Notes: generated by a model not told the origin, from the sequence alone. 64,000 nucleotides of DNA from Cellulomonas sp. C5510 (GCF_019797765.1 NZ_CP081862.1:2046001-2110000); one strand, 5' to 3'. Positions 34,058-43,221 are shown, counted from the stretch's first letter. Numbers and translations are program-made.

Positions 34058-35335
34058 TCAGGCCGGAACGGCCGGACGCGCATCGAGGTCGGCGCCGTCC
34101 GCGGCGAGCGTCACGGATGCCTCGCGCCCGTCGGGCGTCGTCACCCGGTAGTCGCCGAGGTACCCGTCGAGCACGAACCGCCCGTCGGCGTCGGTGTGCA
34201 GCGGCGTGGGCTCCAGCCACCACGCGCCCTTGACGAGGCCGCGCAGTGCGTCGTAGGCGGGCTTCGGGGTGCCGTCGGCCCGTACGAGGCCGGCGGGCGC
34301 CCCGAGCCACGCGCCGGCGTCGCCGAGGCCCCAGTACGTGACCACCTGGACTGCCGGGTGCGCGAACAGCGTGCGGTAGTGCCGCACGACCTCGTCCGCC
34401 TGGCGGGCCTCGCCCTCCGGCGTCGACGGCCACGACGGCACCTGCCAGTCGTTGAGGTCCTCGATCTCCGGCGGCATGAGGTCTCCGGACAGCAGCGTCG
34501 TCTCGGTGAGGTGCAGCGGCAGGCCGAAGCGTGCGAACCGGTCGAGGACCCCGAGCGTCCACTCCTCGCCGCGGTAGCCCTGGTGCATGTGCGTCTGGAG
34601 GCCGAGGGCGTCGATCCGGATCCCGGCCGCGAGGCAGTCCTCGACCAGCTGCTCGTAGTCGGCGGACAGGTCGAAGTCGTTGAGCAGCAGCGTCGCGCCG
34701 GGGTTCGCGGCCCGAGCCGCGTCGAAGGCCAGCCGTGCGGTCGCGACGCGCCCGTCCCGGGCGGCCAGCCGGGTCAACCCGTTCGGCTCCTTGTCGAAGA
34801 CCGGCATGATCACGACCTCGTTGATGGCGTCCCAGGTGTCGACCACGCCGCGGAAGGCCGTGACGTCCCGGGTGATGCGGTCCCGCACCGCCGCCGCGAC
34901 GTCGTCCTCCGGGAGGTCCCGCAGCCATGCGGGCGCCAGCGTGTGCCACGCGAGCGGGTGGCCCTTCACGGCGACGCCCCGCTCGGCCAGCCACCGGGCC
35001 GCCCGCAGCAGCCGCTCCGTGTCGGGCCGGCCGCGCTCGGGCTCGAACCGTGCCCAGTAGAACGGCAGGGTCGCGGTGTTGAACACGTCCAGCCAGCGCT
35101 CCAGGAGGCCCGGCAGCACGTCGGCCGGCGGGTCCTCGGGGCCGGGACGCTCGCCGCTCGCGAGCGGGACCACCTCGAACGCGGTGCAGCCGAACCCGAA
35201 GGCGTGCCGCGTCTGGGCGACGGTGACCGGGGCGTCCGGGAGCGGGGCCCCGTCGGCGTCCCGCACTGTGACGAGGGCACGCGCGCCGCGGTGGGCGAGC
35301 TCAGGGGACCGGGGGGCGACGGCGGCGTGGGTCAT
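34058..35335 (-). CDS. GH10 endo-xylanase-type glycoside hydrolase without signal peptide, 425 aa
   Basis: Family GH10 retaining hydrolase. The acid/base Glu is in TWDAINEVV and the nucleophile Glu in LHLTETTLLS; KGHPLAWHT and ALGLQTHMHQG are substrate-groove motifs. An N-terminal beta domain (residues 1-60) and a C-terminal beta-sandwich (about 370-425, DGRFVLDGYLGDY) flank the barrel. No signal peptide is visible, so it probably acts inside the cell on imported xylo-oligosaccharides. ATG at 35335 after AAGGAG. It lies 96 bases downstream of a LacI gene on the same strand. Confidence 0.9.
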   Translation of the reverse strand: MTHAAVAPRSPELAHRGARALVTVRDADGAPLPDAPVTVAQTRHAFGFGCTAFEVVPLASGERPGPEDPPADVLPGLLERWLDVFNTATLPFYWARFEPERGRPDTERLLRAARWLAERGVAVKGHPLAWHTLAPAWLRDLPEDDVAAAVRDRITRDVTAFRGVVDTWDAINEVVIMPVFDKEPNGLTRLAARDGRVATARLAFDAARAANPGATLLLNDFDLSADYEQLVEDCLAAGIRIDALGLQTHMHQGYRGEEWTLGVLDRFARFGLPLHLTETTLLSGDLMPPEIEDLNDWQVPSWPSTPEGEARQADEVVRHYRTLFAHPAVQVVTYWGLGDAGAWLGAPAGLVRADGTPKPAYDALRGLVKGAWWLEPTPLHTDADGRFVLDGYLGDYRVTTPDGREASVTLAADGADLDARPAVPA

Positions 35336-35431
35336 GCGGTGCACTCCTTCGTGCGGGTGGGCGGTGCCGGGTGTTGGCGGTCGGGGGGAGGTGGCGGGGG
35401 AGCAGGGGAGAGCGCGCAGGGCGACCGGACG

Positions 35432-36427
35432 TCAGAGCGCCGCGGTCGACCCGCGCCGGACCAGTGACGTGGGCAGGCGCACGTGCGGCTCCGTCACCTC
35501 GCCGCCGTCGAGCAGCGCCGTGAGCAGGGCGATCGCCGCGGCACCGAGCTGCTGGATCGGCTGGTGGACCGTGGTGAGCGGGGGCTCGGTCTGCGCGGAC
35601 TCCGGGATGTCGTCGAAGCCGATCACCGACACGTCCTGGGGGACGCGGAGGCCGAGCTCCCGCGCGACCTCCAGGGCGGCCGTCGCGGAGAGGTCGTTCG
35701 CCGCGAACACCGCTGTCGGGCGGTCGGGCAGCGACAGCAGCTCACGCACGGGCTCCCGGGACGACTCCTTGCGGTAGTCGCCCGCGCGGACCAGGTCGTC
35801 GTCCACCGGGACCCCGGCGTCCGCCATGGCGGCGCGGAAGCCCTGCTCCCGCAGCCGCGAGGACTCGAGGTCGGCTCGCCCGCCGACGAACGCGATGCGA
35901 CGGTGGCCCAGCTCCAGCAGGTGCTGCGTCCCGATGACGGCACCGCCGTGGTTGTCCGAGTCGACCGTCGGGAGGCCGGTGGGTCCCGTGTGGGGGTCGA
36001 TCGCGACGACGGGGACGCCGTTGCCGGCCTCGACGACCGTGGGGGTGACGAGCACGGCGCCGTCGATCAGCGTCCCGCTGAGCCGCGACAGGTAGCGGCG
36101 CTCCCAGCCCTCGCCGCGGCCGTGCAGGCCGCCGGTGTAGGCGAGCAGCTCGTACCCGGAGTCGGCCAGCGCACCGGCCGCGCCCTTGAGGATCTCGGCC
36201 GAGAACGGCTCGAACTCGGCGACGAGGATGCCGATGACGTGCGTGCGGTGGGAGCGCAGCGAGCGCGCGACGAGGCTGGACTCGTAGCCGAGGGAGTCGA
36301 TGACCTCCATGACGCGGGTGGTGGTCGCCTGCGCGACCCCGTACCGTCCGTTGATGACCTTCGACACCGTCGCCACGGAGACCCCCGCGGTCCGCGCGAC
36401 GTCGGTGATGGTCACACGCTGCCCCAT
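35432..36427 (-). CDS. LacI-family repressor, 331 aa
   Basis: HTH at residues 4-50 (VTITDVARTAGVSVATVSKV), then the periplasmic-binding-like effector domain, with GFDDIPESAQTEPPLTTVHQP at the end as in the family. ATG at 36427 lies 6 bases after TACGAT on the minus strand, so it is probably leaderless. A perfect 12-base palindrome covers the -35 position, consistent with autoregulation. It is probably transcribed with the xylanase and senses a xylan-derived sugar. Confidence 0.94.
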   Translation of the reverse strand: MGQRVTITDVARTAGVSVATVSKVINGRYGVAQATTTRVMEVIDSLGYESSLVARSLRSHRTHVIGILVAEFEPFSAEILKGAAGALADSGYELLAYTGGLHGRGEGWERRYLSRLSGTLIDGAVLVTPTVVEAGNGVPVVAIDPHTGPTGLPTVDSDNHGGAVIGTQHLLELGHRRIAFVGGRADLESSRLREQGFRAAMADAGVPVDDDLVRAGDYRKESSREPVRELLSLPDRPTAVFAANDLSATAALEVARELGLRVPQDVSVIGFDDIPESAQTEPPLTTVHQPIQQLGAAAIALLTALLDGGEVTEPHVRLPTSLVRRGSTAAL

Positions 36428-36455
36428 GCGGTGATCGTAGCGCTCCGACAACGTT

Positions 36456-36467
36456 ATCGATATCGAT
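36456..36467. promoter_or_regulatory. LacI-type operator
   Basis: ATCGATATCGAT is a perfect palindrome in an unusually A/T-rich stretch, centred about 30 bases upstream of the LacI start codon, over the expected -35 of its promoter. LacI-family operators are even palindromes of this kind. Confidence 0.75.
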
Positions 36468-36531
36468 TAAGCCATCGGTTCGCGCACGCGCGCGCACCGC
36501 TGCGGCGAGAAGGCGGGACGGGAGCCGCCCC

Positions 36532-36687
36532 TCAGACCCGCACTCCGGGACGTGGGCGCATCGCCGGGTCCATGGCGAGGCGGAGCGCGACCTCCAGCGG
36601 CAGCCGCGTGCGGCGGCGCCTGCGCCGGGCCAGCAGCTCGGCGCGCCGCCGAGCACGGGTGTCCCCGGACCAGCCTTCTCTCGTCAT
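36532..36687 (-). CDS. Small Arg-rich protein, 51 aa
   Basis: Begins MTREGWSGDTRARRRAELLA and has about 16 Arg in 51 residues; no homologue recognised. Supporting it: high third-position GC, a CACGCT hexamer 6 bases before the ATG in the leaderless arrangement common in this window, and a position upstream of lacI in an otherwise empty gap. The basic middle could bind RNA or DNA. Confidence 0.5.
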   Translation of the reverse strand: MTREGWSGDTRARRRAELLARRRRRRTRLPLEVALRLAMDPAMRPRPGVRV

Positions 36688-36923
36688 GCGTCCAGCGTGC
36701 CGTCACCGACCGCGCGGCGTCGTCGCCCCGGGGGCGGACCTGCGGCGTACCGGGGGTCCACCGCAGGGTGGACGGCGCGGGACCTCACGGTGCAGCGTCG
36801 TGCCCGGGTGCCTGCCCCGACCGCCCCGGTCCGCCGCCGCGCAGCGGTCGCGGGCGCGCGCGGCGCGCCGTACGGTCCGAGGACCGGGCGGATCGCGTCC
36901 CGGTGCCGAGCGGAGGAGGACGC

Positions 36924-38102
36924 GTGGGCTGGTGGGGACAGGGACGACGGGGACGGAGCGCAGCGGACGCCTCGCCCGCTGCGACGCCCGCGCCGACGAC
37001 GGGGTCCGCACGCGGGGTGGCGGCGCTGTGGTCCGACGGCCTCGGCCGCATCGGCACGCGCTCGCTCCAGGTGCTGGCCCTCACGGCCGTCGTGGTCGTC
37101 GTGGGCTACGTGCTGACACGGCTCACGCTCGTCGTGATCCCGGTGCTCATCGCCCTCGTCCTGGCGTCGGCCATCCACCCGCTGGTCTCGTGGCTCCGGC
37201 GGCACCGTCTCCCGTCGATGCTCGCCACCTGGGCGGCGCTCCTGCTGGTCGTCGTGGTGCTCGCGGGAGTGCTGTGGGCGGTCGTGCGGGCCGTCGTCGA
37301 CCAGTGGGACGAGCTCGTCGACCAGGCCGTCGACGGGTTCGCCGAGCTGCAGGACTCGCTCACCGCCCTGCCGGTCCAGATCTCGCAGGACCAGATCGAG
37401 GAGGCCCGCACCGCGGTCACCGACTTCCTCACGTCCTCGTCGTTCGGCGCGAGCGCGGCGGCCGGGGTCTCCGCGACGGCGAACTTCCTCACCGGCTTCG
37501 TGCTGATGCTCGTCGTGCTCTTCTTCTTCCTGAAGGACGGGCCGCGCATCTGGGAGTTCCTGCTGCGGCCGTTCGAGGGCGAGCACTACGCCCGCGCCCG
37601 GCGGGTCGGGGACCGCACGGTGAGCACGCTCGGCGGCTACGTGCGGGGCACCGCCATCGTGGCGGCGGTCGACGCGGTCGGGATCGGCGTCGGCCTGCTC
37701 GTCGTCGGGGTGCCGCTGGCGATCCCGCTCGCGGTCCTCGTGTTCCTGCTCGCGTTCATCCCGCTGGTCGGCGCCACGCTCGCCGGCGTGCTCGCCGCCC
37801 TCGTGACGCTCGTGGCCAACGGCTGGGTCGACGCGCTGATCGTGGTCGCGATCGTCGTCGTGGTGAACCAGCTCGAGGGGGACCTGCTGCAGCCCGTCGT
37901 CATGGGGCGGTCGCTGCGGCTGCACCCCCTGGTGATCCTCGTCGCACTGACCATCGGCACCGTGGTCGCCGGCATCACGGGAGCCGTGCTCGCCGTCCCG
38001 GTGGCGGCCTCGATCTGGGGGGCCGTCCAGGTCTGGAACGGCGAGCACGAACCGGCCCGGCCCGCCCGGCAGAAGAGACCGGAGACCGTCGCAGGCCGCT
38101 GA
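36924..38102 (+). CDS. AI-2E / PerM family transporter, 392 aa
   Basis: Eight membrane helices in the 2+1+5 pattern of the AI-2E exporter superfamily, with family motifs GYVRGTAIVAAVDAVGIG and LVGATLAGVLAALV, NQLEGDLLQPVVMGRSLRLHP. GTG start after GGAGGAGG. The name does not prove autoinducer-2 transport; members also act as Na+(Li+)/H+ antiporters. It is alone, followed by a cupin gene after 79 bases. Confidence 0.92.
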   Translation: MGWWGQGRRGRSAADASPAATPAPTTGSARGVAALWSDGLGRIGTRSLQVLALTAVVVVVGYVLTRLTLVVIPVLIALVLASAIHPLVSWLRRHRLPSMLATWAALLLVVVVLAGVLWAVVRAVVDQWDELVDQAVDGFAELQDSLTALPVQISQDQIEEARTAVTDFLTSSSFGASAAAGVSATANFLTGFVLMLVVLFFFLKDGPRIWEFLLRPFEGEHYARARRVGDRTVSTLGGYVRGTAIVAAVDAVGIGVGLLVVGVPLAIPLAVLVFLLAFIPLVGATLAGVLAALVTLVANGWVDALIVVAIVVVVNQLEGDLLQPVVMGRSLRLHPLVILVALTIGTVVAGITGAVLAVPVAASIWGAVQVWNGEHEPARPARQKRPETVAGR

Positions 38103-38181
38103 CCCGTCGGATCGCGCCGCGGGGCGGGCCGGCACGTGCCAGAGTGGACCCAGCCCGCCGACGACGACGGAAGGACGCCGC

Positions 38182-38517
38182 ATGGACACCCAGCAGCTCG
38201 CCCAGGACCAGCTCGCCGCCGCCCACGAGGACCCGCACGGCCGTTCCGCGCAGATCGTGGTGCACGACGGACCGCTGCGCCAGACCGTCATCGCGCTGAC
38301 CCGCGGCACCCGCCTGGCGGAGCACAACTCGCCGCCCGCGGGGAGCATCCTCGTGCTGCGCGGCACGGTCGGCGTCAGCACCGGGGACCGCGTCGACACG
38401 CTGCCCGCCGGGTACCTGGTCACGCTGACCCACGACCGGCACGCCGTCGAGGCGCTGAGCGACGCGGCGATCCTGCTGACGACGGTGACGGGGACCGGCG
38501 AGCCGTCGCACGGCTGA
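38182..38517 (+). CDS. Small cupin protein, 111 aa
   Basis: Single cupin-like beta barrel: the pattern RTxLAEHNSPPAGSILVLRGTVGVSTGD (in part) resembles cupin motif 1 with one His only, and motif 2 is reduced to LTHDRHAVEAL. It may bind a metal or be a structural cupin only. ATG after GAAGGA. Function unknown; related proteins are often stress-linked. Confidence 0.75.
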   Translation: MDTQQLAQDQLAAAHEDPHGRSAQIVVHDGPLRQTVIALTRGTRLAEHNSPPAGSILVLRGTVGVSTGDRVDTLPAGYLVTLTHDRHAVEALSDAAILLTTVTGTGEPSHG

Positions 38518-38599
38518 CGCCCAGCGCCCGGTCGACGGGGTGGCACGACAGCGCCGCGGCAGGTCATCCTGGGTGTCTGCCGAAGGAGGGGACGACACC

Positions 38600-39046
38600 G
38601 TGAGCGACCACGACGAGCACCAGGGAGCGTTCAGCGAGGCCGAGCGCGCCGCGATGAAGCAGCGGGCCGCCGAGCTCCGTGCCCAGGCGGGCGGGAACGG
38701 TTCGGCCAAGAAGCAGCGCGAGGCGCAGGCCTGCCTCGACGCCATCGCCGCCCTCACCGACAGCGACCGCCGGGTCGCCGAGCTGCTGCACGCCGTCGTC
38801 ACGCAGGAGGCCCCGCACCTGGACCCGAAGACCTGGTACGGCTTCCCGTCGTACGCCCGCGACGGGAAGGTCGTCGTGTTCTACCAGCCGCGCGCCAAGT
38901 TCGGGACGCGGTACGGCACGGTCGGGTTCAACGAGGACGCCCTGCTGGACGACGGCGTCTTCTGGCCGACCGCGTTCGCCGTGCTCGACGCCACCGACGA
39001 GGTCGAGGCCCGGCTGCGGGAGCTGGTCCGCACCGCCGCGGGCTGA
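38600..39046 (+). CDS. DUF1801 / YdhG-like protein, 148 aa
   Basis: The DUF1801 core spans about residues 45-145 (KTWYGFPSYARDGKVVVFYQ, FGTRYGTVGFNEDALLDDGVFWPTAFAV read in two parts). The N-terminal 45 residues are charged and helical. The GTG at 38600 follows AAGGAGG; a GTG nine codons earlier lacks a ribosome site. The family is fused or related to frataxin-like iron chaperones in some genomes, but the function is not established. Confidence 0.82.
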   Translation: MSDHDEHQGAFSEAERAAMKQRAAELRAQAGGNGSAKKQREAQACLDAIAALTDSDRRVAELLHAVVTQEAPHLDPKTWYGFPSYARDGKVVVFYQPRAKFGTRYGTVGFNEDALLDDGVFWPTAFAVLDATDEVEARLRELVRTAAG

Positions 39047-39179
39047 CGCTGCGCCCGGGACGGCGGCGCCGGGCACCCGCGCTGCTGCGCAGTCCGCGGA
39101 TCCACCGGTCGCACTACACCGTGTCGTACAGTTGCGGGCGGGTCCGTGCAGGGTCGCGGATCGAGGACGGGGGAGGACG

Positions 39180-39728
39180 ATGACGACAGCGCACCACGGG
39201 GCGGTGCCGGGTGGCGCGGGTGCGGCCGACGACGACGCCGGCACGAGAACGCACCGTGCCGCCGCCCTCAAGGAGCGCGTCTACGTGTCCTTCACGGCGC
39301 TGGCGGTGATCGTCACCCTGCGGGCCCACGACCCGCACGCGGGCGCGGGCACGGCCGCCGGGACGCTGGCGGTCGCCGTCGCCGCGACGGTCTGCGCGGT
39401 CTATCTCGCCGACCTGCTGAGCCACATGGTCGTGCACTCGCACCTCCCGGACCGCACCGAGCACCGGCGCATCGTCACGGGGACGCTCGGCGCCGCGTCC
39501 GTCGCACTGCCGCCCCTCGTGTGCATCGCCCTGTCCGGCACGGGCCTGTACTCGACGTCGGCCGGCCTGATCGCGGCGATGGTGGTCACGGTGGCGACGC
39601 TGACGGCGGTCGGGGTGCTGGCCGTCCGCAACCTCGACCTGCCGCCGCTGCACCGCCTGGTGATCCTGGCCGCGGAGGCCGTGCTGGCCGTGCTGGTGCT
39701 GGCGCTCGGCGTCCTGGCGCACCAGTAG
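39180..39728 (+). CDS. Small polytopic membrane protein, 182 aa
   Basis: Five predicted helices after a 30-residue hydrophilic N-terminus. A conserved-looking loop LLSHMVVHSHLPDRTEHRR with several His lies after helix 2 and might bind a metal; no family name can be given. ATG start with ACGATG context; a TACAGT -10 at 39126-39131 is likely. Not obviously in an operon. Confidence 0.7.
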   Translation: MTTAHHGAVPGGAGAADDDAGTRTHRAAALKERVYVSFTALAVIVTLRAHDPHAGAGTAAGTLAVAVAATVCAVYLADLLSHMVVHSHLPDRTEHRRIVTGTLGAASVALPPLVCIALSGTGLYSTSAGLIAAMVVTVATLTAVGVLAVRNLDLPPLHRLVILAAEAVLAVLVLALGVLAHQ

Positions 39729-39828
39729 AGCTCCGACGTCCCGCCGACGGGCGGCCACGACCAGGGTCCCGAGCACGGCGAGCACGCGGAGCTCCGCGTG
39801 ACACCCCGGTCGTCTGGCAGCCTGGCGC

Positions 39829-40044
39829 ATGGCGGGCGTCCAGCCGCCGCGCCGCCGGTCCTCGAGGAAAGCGCAGGTCGTCGTGCTCCACCAGGTCCCC
39901 GTCCTCCCGGTCGTCGTCCCGCTCGCCGCGGTCGTGCCGGCGGCGCTGGTCCAGGCCCCCGCGGTCTCCGCCCTCGTCGACCGGTTGCGGTGGCCGGCGG
40001 TCGTCACGGAGGAGCGACCCTCGCGCGCGGCGGTGGGCGCGTGA
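39829..40044 (+). CDS. Small hydrophobic protein upstream of arr, 71 aa
   Basis: A basic N-terminus (RRRSSRKAQ) precedes one long hydrophobic stretch (VVVLHQVPVLPVVVPLAAVV, residues about 17-45). No family recognised. Its TGA overlaps the GTG of arr (GTGA), the normal sign of translational coupling, which supports it being real. A CAGCCT hexamer is 5-6 bases before the ATG. It might help expression of arr or be a small membrane partner. Confidence 0.55.
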   Translation: MAGVQPPRRRSSRKAQVVVLHQVPVLPVVVPLAAVVPAALVQAPAVSALVDRLRWPAVVTEERPSRAAVGA

Positions 40045-40463
40045 GCGCGGGGCCCGACGAGGGGCCGTTCTTCCACGGCACGAGGGCAGACCTGCGCCCC
40101 GGCGACCTCCTGACGGCGGGCTTCCCGTCGAACTACCGGCCCGAGATCACCATGAACCACGTGTACTTCACGTCGCGGGTGGCCGGCGCGGGCCTCGCCG
40201 CGGAGATCGCCGCCGAGCTCGCGCCGGGGGACGCCACGCCGCGCGTGTACGAGGTGGAGCCGCTCGGCCCGTTCGAGGACGACCCGAACGTGACCGACAA
40301 GAAGTTCCCCGGCAACCCGACGCGGTCGTTCCGCACCAGCGAGCCGCTCCGGGTGGTCCGCGAGGTCGACGACTGGCCGCGGCTGAGCCCGGAGGACCTC
40401 GCGGCCTGGCGTGAGCGCCTGGCGGTGCTGCTGTCCGACGGGGGCGGCGAGATCGTCAACTGA
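40041..40463 (+). CDS. arr: Rifampin ADP-ribosyltransferase (Arr), 140 aa
   Basis: Transfers ADP-ribose from NAD+ to the C23 hydroxyl of rifamycins. Nearly every family hallmark is present: FFHGTRADLRPGDLL, YRPEITMNHVYFT, YEVEPLGPFEDDPNV and TDKKFPGNPTRSFR. Length is typical (about 140 aa). It has a GTG start coupled to the 71-aa gene. Chromosomal arr genes are common in soil actinobacteria; nothing around it suggests an integron. Confidence 0.95.
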   Translation: MSAGPDEGPFFHGTRADLRPGDLLTAGFPSNYRPEITMNHVYFTSRVAGAGLAAEIAAELAPGDATPRVYEVEPLGPFEDDPNVTDKKFPGNPTRSFRTSEPLRVVREVDDWPRLSPEDLAAWRERLAVLLSDGGGEIVN

Positions 40464-40756
40464 CGCCGTCGGCGGGCAGGGGCCCGCTCCGGCGTGCCCG
40501 GTGATCCGGCGCTCCTGGCGACGCGATCGAGCCCGGGAGTGCCGGCCGTCGCGTCGGTCCGCGGGTCCTGACCGTCCGCAGCGGGGAGCGGTCTCGGAGC
40601 CTGCAGGGTGACGGTGTCGGCGCCGCGGCTCCTCGTGCTGCCGCTGGTCCCTCCCGCCTCGCTCGCGGCGGCCTCCCTGACGCGTCCGCGCTCATCCATA
40701 CTGGGCGCGGACGACCTGTCGAGGAACGGCCGTCCGACCGGGGGAGGGGGACGCAG

Positions 40757-42508
40757 GTGGCAGATGTCGAGGTGGCGGACTTCGCCGCGATCTTCGATGC
40801 GCTCCCCACGCCCTACCTGGTGCTGGACCCGGACCTGCGCATCGTCGCCACGAACCGGGCCCGGGAGGACGCGACGGGCGTGCCGGGCCACGAGGTCGTG
40901 GGGCGGTACCTGTTCGACGCGTTCCCCGACGACCCCGATGACCCGGACGCGCAGGGCACGACCCTGCTGCGCCAGTCCCTGGAGCGGGTGATCGCGACGG
41001 GACGCCCGGACGTGATGCCGGTCCAGCGGTACAACATCCCGGACGCGCTCGGCGGGTTCGAGCAGCGGTGGTGGACGCCGGTCAACGTCCCGGTGCTCGA
41101 CCGCGACGGCGACCTCCAGCTGATCGTGCACCGCGTCGAGGACGTCACCAGCTACATGGCAGGCGGCGGTGGCGCAGGGGCGGGCGACGGGAGCGAGCAG
41201 GCGATCTACAACCAGGGGCAGGCGCTACGCAGGGCGCTGACCGACGAGGCGGCCACCTCGCGGCGCCTGGAGGGCCTGGTGGACGTGGCGCAGCAGCTGG
41301 GCCGGACCTCGACCGTCGCCGAGCTCACCGACGTGGTCGTCCACCGCGGGCTCGGCGTGCTCGGCGCCGACGGCGGTGCCGTCGCGGTCCTCGATGCAGA
41401 CGGCCGGCAGCTCGAGCTCACCGTGACGACCTCGCCCGGGGCCGGCGCGCAGGAGCGGTTCGGCGTCATCGGGGTCGGCAGCGAGCTGCCTGCGTCGAGC
41501 GCCATGTCGAGCGGAGCGCCCGTGCTGCTGCCCGACGTCGCGGCGAGCACCGCGTGGTCCCCGGAGATGGCCGGCCTGCTGGCCGAGACGGGTCTGGTCG
41601 CGTGGGCGGCGTACCCGCTGGTCGCCCAGGGCAAGATGCTGGGCTCGCTCACCATCGGGTGGCGGCAGGCCCAGACGTTCACGGAGCGGGACACCGACCT
41701 GATGGCCGCGTTCGCGGCGATGTGTGCGCAGACACTGGAGCGCATCCAGGCGACCGAGCGGGAGCGGCGTGCCGTCGCGGCGGAGCGCGGACTGGCCGAG
41801 GCCCTGCAACGCAGTCTGCTGACCGAGCCGGCCCGGACCGAGCACGTCCAGGTCGCGGTGCGCTACTGGCCGGCAGCCGAGCACGCCGAGGTCGGCGGCG
41901 ACTGGTACGACGCCTACGCGGTGCCCGACGGGACGCTGAACCTCGTCGTGGGCGACGTCGCCGGGCACGACCGGCAGGCGGCGGCCGCGATGGCCCAGGT
42001 GCGGAACCTGCTGCGCGGTATCGGCGTCACCCTGCAGCAACCGCCCGCCGCCGTGCTCACAGGTCTCGACCGGGCGCTCGACGCGCTCTCCGTCGGCGCC
42101 GTGGCCACGGCGCTCCTGGCGCAGGTGGATCAGAGCCCGGACCAGGAGCGCACCGGCACCCGCACCCTGCGGTGGTCGAGCGCCGGGCACTACTCACCGG
42201 TCCTGCTCCGGCCCGACGGCACGGCGAGCCTGCTGCACACGACGCCGGACATGCTGCTGGGCATCATCCCGGACACCCCGCGGCACGACCACGAGATCGA
42301 GCTGTCGCCCGGGTCGCTGGTGGTCCTGTACACCGACGGGCTCGTCGAGCGACGAGGGGCGCGGGTCCAGGACGGCCTCGACTGGCTCGTCGCGACGGTC
42401 GCGGGACGGCAGGCGATGTCCGCGGAGGAGCTCTGCGACGCTCTCCTGCACGCGTTCCACGGCACGCACGACGACGACGTCGCCATCCTGGTGCTCCGCG
42501 CCGACTGA
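40757..42508 (+). CDS. PAS-GAF-SpoIIE (PP2C) serine phosphatase, 583 aa
   Basis: Sensor phosphatase of the Rsb partner-switching type. PAS about residues 8-120 (FAAIFDALPTPYLVLDPDLR), GAF about 170-335, and the SpoIIE/PP2C domain from about 360. Metal-binding Asp residues are in VGGDWYDAY, VVGDVAGHD, YTDGLVERR and DDDVAILV. It probably dephosphorylates a STAS anti-anti-sigma factor; STAS genes exist at 53.3 and 56.1 kb but not next to it. GTG start after GGGGAGGGGG. A CATACT -10 is at 40697-40702. Confidence 0.93.
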   Translation: MADVEVADFAAIFDALPTPYLVLDPDLRIVATNRAREDATGVPGHEVVGRYLFDAFPDDPDDPDAQGTTLLRQSLERVIATGRPDVMPVQRYNIPDALGGFEQRWWTPVNVPVLDRDGDLQLIVHRVEDVTSYMAGGGGAGAGDGSEQAIYNQGQALRRALTDEAATSRRLEGLVDVAQQLGRTSTVAELTDVVVHRGLGVLGADGGAVAVLDADGRQLELTVTTSPGAGAQERFGVIGVGSELPASSAMSSGAPVLLPDVAASTAWSPEMAGLLAETGLVAWAAYPLVAQGKMLGSLTIGWRQAQTFTERDTDLMAAFAAMCAQTLERIQATERERRAVAAERGLAEALQRSLLTEPARTEHVQVAVRYWPAAEHAEVGGDWYDAYAVPDGTLNLVVGDVAGHDRQAAAAMAQVRNLLRGIGVTLQQPPAAVLTGLDRALDALSVGAVATALLAQVDQSPDQERTGTRTLRWSSAGHYSPVLLRPDGTASLLHTTPDMLLGIIPDTPRHDHEIELSPGSLVVLYTDGLVERRGARVQDGLDWLVATVAGRQAMSAEELCDALLHAFHGTHDDDVAILVLRAD

Positions 42509-42582
42509 CACGTCCCCGTGCCCGACCAGATCCCGGGCGTGGGGCCGCGGCCGGCACCTCGGTGGTCATCGGGATCGCGGCG

Positions 42583-43191
42583 CTAGCACCTCGCGTAGCG
42601 GGCGGACATGGTCAGCGCGGCCTCCTCGACGGCGCGGGCGACCTCGCCTGCCTCGGGATCCCAGTCGGGCAGGAACATGCGGGGCCACAGCACGAAGTTC
42701 GAGATCATGCCCAGCATCTGGGTGGCCGCCATCGTCGGGTCGTCGACTGCCAGCGTCCCGGCTCGGGAGGTCGCCTCGAGGTAGCCACGGACCTCCTCGA
42801 AGAACGGCATCTTGCCGAGGTCGAACTGCCGGCGACCCAGCTCGGGGGACGTCGGCGCCTCGCTGATGACGAGGCGGAGCAGTGCGGTCATGCCCGGCCT
42901 GCTGAGCAGCTCGGCGTACAGGGTCCCGAGTGCCCTGAGTCCCGCCTCGGGGTCGGCGGGGTCGAGCTCGGCAGGTGGTGCCTGCGGGGTCCACACGTCG
43001 GTGACGATCGCGTCGAACAGCGCGTCCTTCGTCGGGAACCGCTTGAACAACGTCGACCGGGAGACGTGCGCGGCCGCGGCGACCTGCGCCAGGGACGTGC
43101 GGGCATATCCCTGTGTCCCGAACAGCGCGGTGGCGGCGGCGAGGATCGCGGCCCGCTTGTCGGCGGCGACGCGTTCGTGGAACGAGGACAT
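42583..43191 (-). CDS. TetR-family repressor, 202 aa
   Basis: HTH at about residues 12-58 (AILAAATALFGTQGYARTSL, then VSRSTLFKRFPTKDALF), with a helical ligand domain. ATG at 43191; TAGACT on the minus strand (43209-43214) is the likely -10. It is divergent from an SDR dehydrogenase, and the space between holds two near-identical 18-bp palindromes, so it very likely represses itself and the SDR operon. Confidence 0.93.
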   Translation of the reverse strand: MSSFHERVAADKRAAILAAATALFGTQGYARTSLAQVAAAAHVSRSTLFKRFPTKDALFDAIVTDVWTPQAPPAELDPADPEAGLRALGTLYAELLSRPGMTALLRLVISEAPTSPELGRRQFDLGKMPFFEEVRGYLEATSRAGTLAVDDPTMAATQMLGMISNFVLWPRMFLPDWDPEAGEVARAVEEAALTMSARYARC

Positions 43192-43221
43192 CCCTGGCAC
43201 GGGACGGGAGTCTAGCGACAC

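Noticed and set aside
39829..40463. arr as part of an integron cassette
   Set aside because: No attC-like palindrome, integrase or change in base composition; it looks like a native chromosomal gene.
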